Assembly: GCF_964355755.1 (NCBI RefSeq)
Contig: NC_092670.1
Coordinates: 35,205,795-35,265,794 of the forward strand
Direction: 5' to 3'
DNA from: Antedon mediterranea
Taxonomy: Eukaryota > Echinodermata > Crinoidea > Comatulida > Antedonidae
Length of the DNA stretch: 60,000 bases
Positions 1 to 11,600 of this stretch are shown here, piece by piece; position 1 is the first letter of the stretch, and every line of letters starts with the position of its first letter. The notes under the pieces were generated by a model. That model saw only the letters and a program-made list of their open reading frames with translations, had not been told where the DNA came from and made no database searches. The position numbers and the translations under genes were made by a program.

Positions 1-189
1 AAAGACAATCTAGGCTAAGTTTACGGCTTTTGTTCTCAGCGGGTGAAGTCAATTATTGCAGGCAATGATTGTACACTGCATGATACTGGGGAGGTCTTTA
101 GTTTGCCCTGCATCATCAAAACTATTTATTATTAGTTATTATGCGAGTTAGTGGCCAAGCAGGTTAATACAGTGGAAGCGTAATTGTGT

Positions 190-420
190 AGCCATAACAT
201 CAGCTACAGTTTGAGGCTCACTCGCTCCATGGTTCTGGTGGTAAAACAAGTCTTCTCGGATAAGGACTATAAACCGTAGGTCCAGTGTACAAATCTAGCT
301 CATGTGCACTTTAAAGAACCTAGTACATCTTTTAAGACGAGTAAGGATTACCCCGGTGTACTAATACACATACAGCCACTGATCATAACTGGGCCCTCTG
401 GGAGACCAGTCTTTGACTGT
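190..420 (+). repeat. SINE-like repeat fragment, shared with 11640-12060
   Basis: The stretch with 'aacaagtcttctcggataag', a 'gtccagtgtac' block and 'gtgcactttaaagaacct' is repeated with mismatches at 11740-11870. At the second site it follows a tRNA-like head. Here the tRNA-like 5' part is degenerate. This is a dispersed retroposed repeat, not a gene. Confidence 0.6.
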
Positions 421-2312
421 ATTGGTTACCCAGTTACTATAAATAAAATAAAAAATAACAAATATGTTACAGTAGGCATTATAGGCCACAGCACTCACTT
501 GCACTTCTGAATTTTTAGTTGTGTTATTGACTCTAGGTCAATCTACTACAATTCAATCAAATTGAAATTGTCATGTGAACTTAAATTTGGTACACAGTTG
601 GCTTTTAGTTGAATATCAGTTATTAAGGCGCAAACAAACAACACGATTCCATAGATCCCCTCCGTCCTGAAAAATACAAAAATATTGGAAGATTGAAATT
701 CCCGAAAGCCTGGGAGTTGAATTTTGAATTTTTTAATGGAGACTTCCATGTGATCCATCAAGAGAATTTCATTTCCTGAGACTAGCACAATTCACCACAG
801 TTAGTAAAATAATTTGCTATTGTTTGTCTTTTATTCCTAACTTTAAATTTCATGAATAATATTACATCAGTAATATTTCATAATTATTTGAATATTTAAC
901 TGGGGTTAAATAACCAATTTAATCTACATATATTTTCTTTGTTCATTAATTACAGTATTTATGAAAGAAATATTTTAAATCTGTGGGTATCAGTGGCTGG
1001 ATGTCAATGGAGATACAACATAAAATAAGCAAAAAGTTAAATCAAAACGATAAAGTAAAACAGCCAGAACAGTTAGCAGAGCTAGCCCAGCGGCCCTAGC
1101 CCCCCCCCCCCTTTTGTAATATATATATATATTATGCACCCATTTACATACGATTTTATCAACGATTTTACAGGAAAAGGGGGTACAAATCAACATTAAA
1201 AATTGTTAAAATCTTCAAATTTTTTTTAAAGTTGAACCATGGCGGTATATATATTGACCAATCAAATAGTTCATAAATTACATCATCATTGTTTGTGAAA
1301 AAATACGTACGCGCTGACAATTCTTGATTTTTTACAACGCGACGATGTTTTTTGTACTCTTTTAAAGACTGATATTTCAAAATAACAAGTGTAATTAAAA
1401 CTAAATTTTAATATAAAAACAATTTAATTTAATGTTTGTCTTTAGTGTAATGAAGATATCAGCAAAAACATGTCCTAGCCCGCCGGGGTTGAAGCATCAA
1501 AACCCGTAACTTTTTCAATTTTAAACAATCGACTGGCCAAAACGCCTCAGATGCTATCTCCGGGCGTCTAGAAAAAAAAAATTCCGGCTGAGCATGCCCC
1601 CGGACCCCACTAGACGATTATTTTTCCCATATCGGCCCCCTCTTTATCAAAATCCTAGATCCGCCCCTGTAGCCCTTCATCATCAGTGCAAGTGAAAGAA
1701 ATATTTTATAAATTTTGTTTACTATATATTTGTGTTGATATGTTTTTGGTATTAAATTAGAGTGATACAGATATTAAATTCTTATAGTAGAATGTTGTAT
1801 GCACTGACAGTAGTAGCACCCCTATATTAACAAGACATTTTGCTACAATGAAACAAATAAAAAATAAGGCGCGCAATATACTTATGTTTCAACAATACGG
1901 CCAACCCCTAGGAAATACCCCCAATATTAAAGGGATACTTGTTTGGGTCCTCAAAGTGTCCCCTTAACAGGGATTCTACTGGACTGTTAATGATTCTGTA
2001 TTTTATATTTGAAGTTGTAATAATTATGTATTTATTGTAAGCTTATGTAATCCATCTCCTTTTTTAAATTACCCCAGGCAAATTTAATTGAAATTTTGTT
2101 AAAAAAATTGTTATTATTAGCAGTTGATCCAACTTTAATTCTGTTGTTTATTTGAAAAATGAATTATCATTTTGCAAAATATTTTTCAAAAGCAGATACT
2201 GTATAGTTTGACCTTTTGACCTGATTGGACAGTATAAATAAAATTGTGCTTTGTGTCACTAAATGTAATATTTATTAATAATTATGCAATATAATAAATG
2301 TAATATTACTTT

Positions 2313-2453
2313 ATAAAGCTCTGTCTACACTATCAAACTTTAGATGACAAAGAAATGTGATGTGCCCAAATATTGACATGATGATGTCATTTCACTACCA
2401 TATTTGGGCATATCATCACCATATTTGGGAATATCACACTTTTGTTTGATAGT
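2313..2453. mobile_element. MITE-A copy 1 (5' end intact, 3' end lost)
   Basis: Begins with TAAAGCTCTGTCTACACTAT and carries the internal 'catatttgggcatatca' repeats typical of the family. It stops at 'gatagt', before the expected inverted end. It is one of 13 copies in this window, the fullest being 7284-7607, 10242-10389, 21268-21412 and 58066-58212. Confidence 0.75.
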
Positions 2454-2603
2454 CCTAATAATTATTAATCCTAATAATCCTATATCTGTATTGTTATAAT
2501 TTAATGTTTAATTATATATTTTTCAATTATGTTTTAGATAGAGTAGTACAAAATAACACATGTTTTATTTGTTCATTTACTTATTCCTTTGAATTATTTA
2601 TAG

Positions 2604-5600
2604 GCTGCAAGGGAACTGCAGAGAAAATTGAATTTAGATGATATGCCAAATTATTATAATTTGGTTTATAAACATATGGACTTCAATATAATGATGCAGG
2701 TAGTATATTGATTTTATCTATTGTTCTTTGTTTATTTGTCATTTAGTGTATTCTTCTAGGTTCATACAGAACAACCTATTCAAGCAAAAGTTGTAATCTC
2801 CTGAGAGATTTATTGTTTTTTGCACACACATACAAACATGTGGAACATATAAACATGTGGAACATACTACAGTGTAACGAAATTATTAAGGTCAGCTGCA
2901 TTAGTAGGGAGTTTTCGCAGTCTTACGAATACGATAACGAAAACCAATACGTCGCGCACACGTATTTGTAAGCCAGTAAAAATCTGTTTCGCATGGCAAC
3001 AAAATATTGAGGGCCCCGTCCAAAATATGACTGCAGTAAATTTGAGCGAAGCGCGGGTACGTGTTGCTTGGTGCTTGGCTGCCTAGGCCTAGCGTAACAT
3101 CAAAACGAGTGAGGACTTTAGAAACTGCTATTTATCAAAATTGACCTGGTACTTTAGTAAATTACTTTAGTAAATTACTTTCAATAAAAGTATAATTATA
3201 TTATAATCATGAATCATTCCTGATTCAAATACAAAATGTGCAAATTAGCTCAAAAACTATACTCGTTTTGTAGTTACGAATATGACTGGTGATATCCCTT
3301 ACAAAAATTTTCTATAGAATTCTATAAAAAAAAATTTTATAGAAGATCTATAGAATTTTCTATAGATTTTCTATAAAGTTTTTTATAGAAACAATCTATA
3401 GAAATTCTATGGAAACTCTATGAAATTTCTATAGATATTTCTATAGAAACTCTATGAAAATTCTATGAAAACTCTATGGAAACTCTATAAAAATTCTATG
3501 AAAACTCTATAAAAATTCTATGGAAACTCTATAAAATTTCTATGGAAACTCTATAAAAATTCTTTGGAAACTCTATATAAATTCTATTGAGACTCTATAG
3601 AGATTCTATAGAAACTCTGTAAAAATTATAATCTATAGAAACTCTTCGGAAATTCTATGGAGACTCTATAAAGAAATTCTATAGAAACTCTGTAAAAACT
3701 ATAATAGGTCTATAGAAACTTTATAGAAATTATATAAATCTCCATAGAAACTCTATAGAAATTATATAGAGCTGTATACACATTCTATAACATTTTCTAT
3801 AGAAACCCAACAACTTTCTATAGAAAATGAGTAGCCAAACAATGTTTATTTTCTATGGGTGGTTGAGATCTTCAGCTTGAAATAAATACAAGTCCGCTAT
3901 TAGTATTAGACCTTCTTTCATGCGATAGCAAATCGTTTGTTAGGCATAGGCGAAAAGAGTACTGTAATAAAATCTAAAGTCAATTTTTCATCTGTTTCAG
4001 TGCGTACTGCAATTTATTGAAACATCAATAAAATATTTAGGATACACATATATATATATACACATAAAAATATACTATTATACACTATTAAATATTGTTT
4101 TTGCAGTTGAATAACTAGTAGTTGGTTCGATGTCTTTTATATATATTCTGGATTGTTTTGGTTGTACCTTGTGGGAAATAGGGAATATATCACTTTAAAA
4201 AGATCAAGGTTTTGGGTAAATGAAATAACTAATTAGAATTAAAAATATAAAACTAATAATTACACATCAGCATACACTTTACTGGTCAGTTATGAATTGG
4301 AGTAATGAATTAACAAGGTGCAACAAAATATACAAAACATAGAAACTATTCAGTATATTCTTCCTGCTGTGGCTCCTTATGTGTTTTGTTCATCTATTTT
4401 ACTTTGTTGGCCAATGACTGTCGCAGCAAAAAATCAGCTTTACAGCAGTATAATCTGGTATAATAATATAATAGTAACGATGGCGAGATCTATAAAACAA
4501 TAGAATAAGAAAGGACAGAATTGTTTATATCATGATATAGGCTGGAAATTTTTTTTTTATTTAGGCAAATATGAAGTAGGTCTTTTCTTTTCACAAAACG
4601 AATTAAATTCTTAATTACCTAGGCCTAGCTTCTCTAACCAATCCCAAGTCACCATATGTAGGCCTAGTAGTAGTAGGCCTTACTTTGGCTGGCTTGTTGG
4701 CCTGATTCTCATGGATGCCATTCTCATACTACCTAATAGTAGTAGGCCTGTCATAGGCCTACTACTATTAGGCCAAAAAGCATATATTCTTATATTATGT
4801 AACTCATATATGGTATGTGTAAGCTAGGTTAATAATAAAATACTAATTAACCAACCTTTGGCTAAGACTGTACATGATTCAAATAAAATTAGAGGCTAGC
4901 TTGCTCGGCTACACAATTCAAATCCTCCCGCCGATTTTCTTCTTGCAGTTGCACCAAGCTATCCCAGGAGGCACTGCATGCATGGACCAATCCATTTATG
5001 GCTTGGAATAGTGTTTATAAATAACTTTATTGAACAGACGCTTTTAGAACAGCGGCACACGTTTTATGACGGTGCGTTCATAAGTTTAAAGAAAAAGAAA
5101 AGGAAATGAATTATACAATAGTGAAAAAGTACAACACTTAACTTTTGATGGCGTTATAGGCCTATATAAGTATATTTATTTATTATTATTATTATCAACA
5201 TTATTAATATCTTATTGTTTAAAGAAATTTTATTAGGCCATTATTGAGGATATTATTAAATTTATAATCTTTTATATTATTTATTATTATTTTATTATTT
5301 ATGTTCTTGTTAATACTGTATTATTATGAAAGTTAATCGTGGTTTGTAATTTATTTACAGTGATACTATTTTTTTATTATTTATGTTTGTATTTTATTAA
5401 CATTTTTATCTTAGAACAATCAAAAATATATCCTTAAACAATGAAAAATGATAATAATTGATGATATACAGTAAGCAAAAGTTGATATAATTCAAATACA
5501 CAGTATTGATAATTAATTCATGTTAATATTACAAATGTCTTCTATAGAATTAAATAAAAATATGTTTATAGAATTTATATCAACTATTCTATAGAATTTC

Positions 5601-8600
5601 TATAGAATGATTCTATAAAATCTATTAAAATTCTATAGAGATTTCATAGAGTTTATATAGAAAAGCGTTGTATTGTTTTTCTATATTTTGTCCAAGTTAA
5701 TTAGATTTTCAACAGTCTATAAAGAAAAATCATATTCCTTTACATGCAAAATTGTAAAGGTATTATTGTATTTCTATTGGTAAAATCAAAATGTAACCCC
5801 CATTAAACAATAAAAATTATAATAATTGATGATATACAGTAAGCAAAAGTTGATATACTTCAAGTACACAATGATAATTGGTTCATGTTAATATCCCTTA
5901 CAAATTTGTTTTATAGAATCAAATAAATATAATTTTATAGAATTTATATCCAATATTCTATCTATAGAATTCGTTTATAGATTTTCTATAGAATGAATGA
6001 ATACAATCTCTATCAAAATTCTATAGAGATTTCATCAAGTTTCTACAGAAAAGTGTTATATTGTTTTAAAGTTTTAATTTGATTTTCAACAATAAACTGG
6101 TAAAGAAAAATCCTATTCTTTTACATGCAAAATTGCTTATCATATAATTTTTTGTAAGGGATGAAAAAATGTAAACGGTATTATTGTTTATTGGCACAAT
6201 AAAAATGTAATTATCAATCCACTTCATTCCATGATCTTTCAATAATGGTGAAACAATGTATTAATCACATATATAAATTCATAAATAAATTCTATAGAAA
6301 TTCTATAAAATTATAGGTTCTATAGAAAAAAAGAAATATTCTAATTCTATAGACACTAAATAAATTCTATAGAAATTGAAATATGTTTCTATAGAAACTT
6401 TGTACTTCTATAGAATATAGAATTCTATAGAACCTTTTTGTAAGGGATTTGTCAACACGAATACGCTTTACGAATATGAAATAGGGATCAGCTCAAAAGT
6501 TTCACAAATGTGTGACTTATCCGTTATCGTATTCGTAAGGTTGCGAAACCTCCCTAATGTCACCAACGCATGACGACGAGTTGCTGCACAGCAGAAGATA
6601 TGGATGATAACAATGATGATGATGATATTGATGAAAATCTTTAGAAAAGTGAACCATAAATCTTCTAATAGTAACACACACTCTAATACTGTAGTATAGT
6701 AACCCCCCTTCTAATTGTAAACCACCTTTAAGTCAATCTATAATAATAATAATAACCCACTAATCTAAAATTACCCCATGGGGTTACTATTAGAGTCACA
6801 AAAACTATTGACAAATGAAAGTAAAATCAACATTTTTAACATGATTTATTCCTTAAAATAGGCATTTTTCACAATGTGATTGTGTTGATGATCCTTATTT
6901 GTATGTAATACAGCTTAGTATGCCTCGGTTGTTATTCCAGGTTCCAATTCATCACAATCAATATTTTTTTGTGCTTTCTGAATGTACTACTGTATATGGA
7001 TTTAGATATTTAAGTTGGTGACCTACTTACTGGTAATTAGCAATATTAATTTAATATTTAATTATTTAATATTATGATATAATTAGTAGTGTAATATTAA
7101 GTAATTCATTTTATTTGTAATCGCAGAAAATAGAGAATGAAGAGTACCAAACATTGGAAGAATTTCAAGGCGATGCTGAGATAGTTCTTCACGTGGCTGC
7201 AGTATATCATGGCGTTGATAGTGACAAAGCTGAACTATGTAGAATTGTACTGGAAGACTGTAAATATGATGTAAGTAATGTAATAAAGCTCTGTCCACAC
7301 TAATTAATTAATGTGATGTGCCCATATATGACCATAATGATGTCATATCAATACCATATTTGGGAATATCACTACCATATTTTGGCATATCACTACCATA
7401 TTTGGAGATAGTTCTTCACGTATGTGTGGTATATCATGGTGTTGATAGTGACAAATCTGAACTCTGTAGAATTGTACTGGATTAATTAATGTGATGTGCC
7501 CATATATGGACATGATGATGTCATATCACTACCATATTTGGGCATTTCACCACCATATTTGGGCACTTTTTTGGTCAAACTAGTTTGATAGTGTAGACAG
7601 AGCTTTAAAGAATATTTGCCATTGCATTATAACTATATTGTTAAACTTGTATTAATCTATGCACTGTTCAATACAGTAAAATTTGTTACAGTCAAAAATT
7701 GGTGTAGCAGAAATAGATAGACCACTAACCGTTTTGTTTAGTAAATGATTTTATTTAAGTTTTCATTTCATCTATTTAGTTTTATATTTTGGAAAATAAA
7801 TTCAGTCTCTTAATTGTATTTATATTTTAAAATTAGAATTTATATTTAATATCTGTGGTTGACATGCTTGCTTTCCAATCCCAGGGTGCTTGGTTCAAAT
7901 GTGGTTCAAATGTAGTTCAATAGTAGTGGAGCTGTAGCTTGGTGGTTAACATGATCGCCTTCTAATCCCAAGGTCCAGAGTTCAATCCTGATACAACTCC
8001 ACTCCCTAAGCCTCAAATGGGATTTGTTTTATAAGCATTATAAATTATAGAATAGTTTCTGTATTTGGCGAGTTATGAGCTGTTAGAAAATAAAAATAAA
8101 TAAAAGAAGAAATCCTGTTATAAAAGATTCCCAATACAATAATTTAAACATGGCCCACAATATTTAGTTTACCAGAAAAGGTTGATTTTACAAATGCATG
8201 TTAAATTAGAAGATTTTGCGCTTAAGCGTGGTTCCCACTAGAGACGTAACATAACCGACGCAATGTAAGAAAATGCCCTTCCAATAATTGTGTCTGCATG
8301 AAATAAAACCTGCTTGTTGTGCATCAACGTTAGCCTGCTGTACTATGTTTTCCAGTGTTTATTTGCCTTGCGTTTGTTGCGTGAAATCAAACTGATTTGA
8401 TTTCCCATAACGATGTTTGCAGCACTGTTGCGCCGTCAGTTCGCACTTGTGATTATGCAATACAGCACTTTGCATCGATACGTCGCTGCGTTGCGTTGCG
8501 TTCTTGTGGCAACCAAGCTTTATGTGTCATTTTTATAAATTGCATTTATTTTATTTGTTTATGAAACTCCTGATTTATTTAGCTTGATGAGGTACGCATT

Positions 8601-11600
8601 TGTAAAGACTGCTATGAATCGTCCAATTCAAGGAAAGATAACATGTGGTTTTGCCGTCCATGTGTAAGTATAGAATTTATTAGTGTCAATTACTATCATC
8701 CATGCTGTAGGTTGTTCAAGGCAATCCACCAAAGGACACTAAGCTCACCTTGCCAAGATAGGAACTCATAATAGTCCCTTGATCTTATGTCTGGCTGCGA
8801 CAAATACCAATTGTTCTGTACTATGTACATGTTCTCCACGGCATGGTGTCTGTTTAGGGGGGTGGAACTGATCGTGTCGCAGCGCTCAGCATCCTGTTAG
8901 ATTGCATGGGTTATTCTACATTGGCCTATCTTAACTAGCCAACAGGCAAATTCCATATAGGCCTACTACTAGAGACCTAGTTCGGAATCAGTCCAACACC
9001 AGAAAATATTGTGAATGTTGAGCGTGTTTTCATATTGATTATCATGTGTCAAACAAGGTCATTCATGCTCACTGTTGATTGGTCAAAAGAAACAAAATTG
9101 TACTATTTCAGGAAAAAAATGGCTTCTTGATCCATTGCTCCGAATTTGGAGTCCAAATCATGTACGGATTAAAATCGTACAATTTTTGTGTGAACTATAC
9201 TATGCCTCCTCTGGTGCGATGTGAAAGCAGCTTAAAACAACATTTTTTCAGTAGCCCAAATCCTCCCCACCACCTGTCAGCTCAACCCCCTTTGTCCAAA
9301 ATGCCTCTAATTATCTCAGGTGTGTTGGCATTCAATACATAAATAAAGAATAAATGAATTCAAAATGTACTGCAAAAGTAGAGCCTACTAACTAGCATGT
9401 GCAAACAAAACAAATTTCACAAAGCAAGAATTTCCCTGAGGTTCACAAAGTTCCAAATACTTTTGTACCATTAAAAATACATTCATATTTTCTGAAAAAC
9501 CAGACATAGACCAGCCCAAGGGTGTCTGGTAATTGGGAGAGTTGAATGTTACAATAAAACTCTTATTGGCATGTTTTATTAACTTTTGTTTCTATCAATA
9601 GAGTCCAGTTCACGATGCTGTATGGGCTCAGCTTAAGGGATTTGGCTACTGGCCAGCTAAAGTACTAAGGAAGCAGGCTGGACAAGTTGATGTCCGATTC
9701 TTTGGTAGTCGCCATCAACGGTATAGTTTTGATTAATCTTTATATTTAAATGATACAAAGACAATGTTTTTAGAAAAAAAAGTATAGTATAGCAAACAAT
9801 GGTCAAATGGGTTTTTAGTTGAATTTTACCATTAATTTTGTCATTTTATAAAAAGTAAAAACATTATTTTTTTTCTACGAAAGTGACTTTATTAAAACTA
9901 CAAAAAATGACGTATTCAAATTCTGATTTATATAAAATTTATTTTTCATGTTTTTGGGGGACAAAACATCTTTAAAGGTTGATATGGTTTGTAGTAGATA
10001 TTTGTAGACATTTTTTGGGTGATCTGAAAAAACCCATTGCCAATCTAACTGTACACAAAAGCCTTCATAATAATTATTTAGTATGGAGTATTATTTATGA
10101 GTGTAGAGCAGGCTGTGCAGTCAGTTTAGCATAACTGTTTTTTCTCTGGAGAAAATATCCTATTGCCAATCCAAACATTCAGATATCTGAATTTAATTTA
10201 TTTGTAAACTTTTTGTTATAATAAACCATTGAAATGCCTTTATAAAGCTTTGTCTACACTATCAAACTTTATGTGACAAAAAAATGTACATGGACATGAT
10301 GATGTCATATCACTACCATATTTTAGCAAATCACTTCCATATTTGGGAACTTCACATTTTTTTGTTAAGCTAGTTTAGACAGAGCTTTACAATGACTTAT
10401 ACCGTTTGTATAGATAATTTCAGAAGTTTTAGCATCATTTTGTGTGATCAGAAAATGACCCTATTGTCATTCTCAACTGTACTTGTTTCTTTTAGTGCCT
10501 GGATATCTGAAATTAACATTAAACCCATAAGTGTAGACATAAAAACTATCAACGTTAAAATGACCTCATCTTGGAAAAATGCCAAAAAGGAGATGGAACT
10601 GTACATGAAGAATTGTGGACTGAAGAAACCACGGAAACGACCTCGGGAATCTTGTGACAATGACATTTTACCATCCATTTCAAACTCCAATAACATTCCA
10701 AATGCTGACCAGGTGAGTTTGTACAATTATCAATAGACTCACTGCAGGTGTGCAATATATTATCATGATCAATACTACAGTAGCATAGATTTCCATATTT
10801 TAAATCTCATTATATGGCATTAATTGGAATCTATGGGATAGTTAATACAAACAAAATACAGTCGATTCTCAGTACTGAAAAAACCACAAAAGCTCTCCCA
10901 AGACAAAAAGACTGCAACACCACTCAAAACACAGTTTTCTGGAAAACCAGACATATTATACTAACCCAAAGTTGTCCTGTATTGGAAGAGTTCTGTATAC
11001 AGTATATGTATTTTTTTAATGATAGGGGGGGGGGGGGGGAACCATTATTCCATAGCAGATATAACAGTGTGTCATATTTCAATTTCAATTTCCACAATAT
11101 GACATTCATGATAATACACAATGACATAATATTAAACTAGTTTGTTAATACATAACATTGCATATAAATACAATGAACTTAAAGCTGTATACATGATATA
11201 TACACTGTGTACTGTATTGTTTATAATTTCACTTTATTCATTGAAATATTGTATTTTAATTCTATTTTCATCCTAGGACCAGTCTGTTTCCACAAGCCAG
11301 GCAGTATCTGAAGATGAGCCACCAGCTCTGAAAAAGGTAAAACAAGTCAATTACAAAAAATTGTTATTAACAAAAATGCCCTTGCGATTGAATTGATGGC
11401 ACTTTGGCACGAATCCGTTAAAGAAATGATCCATATATTTATTATTCTAGTGTCGAAATGTTGTGGTTGAAGAGCTAACCCCGGTTATCAACAAAGATGG
11501 AGGATGTGATTGTCATGAAAAATACAGCACCATCTTTTCCGACTTCAAAGCACGCCTAGAGCTGGAAGCTCAGACTAACAGAGAGAAGGCAGTGACAACA

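Larger units (their letters stand above)
1..2603. other. Upstream non-coding stretch, probably ZMYND11 intron, with repeat fragments
   Basis: No supportable coding exon was found before the first ZMYND11 exon at 2604. The region is AT-rich. It holds a SINE-like piece (about 190-420), a poly-C run followed by an AT dinucleotide run (about 1100-1135), a repeat fragment at about 1560-1680, and a partial copy of the abundant TIR element (2313-2453). The exons for the ZMYND11 N-terminus (SAMD1-like domain and PHD finger) were not recognised here and are probably further upstream. Short open frames in this stretch have no family resemblance or splice context. Confidence 0.6.
2899..6559. mobile_element. 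~3.66 kb DNA-transposon-like element with ~40 bp TIRs in ZMYND11 intron
   Basis: The left end (2899-2941, with 'tcttacgaatacgataacg') is the reverse complement of the right end (6522-6559, with 'cgttatcgtattcgtaagg'), with a few mismatches. The interior has no convincing transposase frame. It consists of two blocks of a TTCTATAGAA-type satellite (3297-3830 and 5540-6440), themselves bounded by CCCTTACAAA / TTTGTAAGGG inverted ends, with AT-rich DNA between. It is therefore a non-autonomous or decayed element carrying nested elements. Target duplication is unclear. Confidence 0.65.

Noticed and set aside
1168-1380. 70-codon minus-strand frame near the window start
   Set aside because: No splice context, no family resemblance, and a low-complexity surrounding.
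3297-6448. CRISPR-like appearance of regularly spaced short repeats
   Set aside because: Units are contiguous variants with no unique spacers, in animal DNA.
10392-10495. Extension of the ZMYND11 exon at 10496 upstream to the ATG at 10392
   Set aside because: The preceding exon ends in phase 2 at 9720 and joins at 10496 after 'tttag'; the upstream part is intron next to MITE-A.
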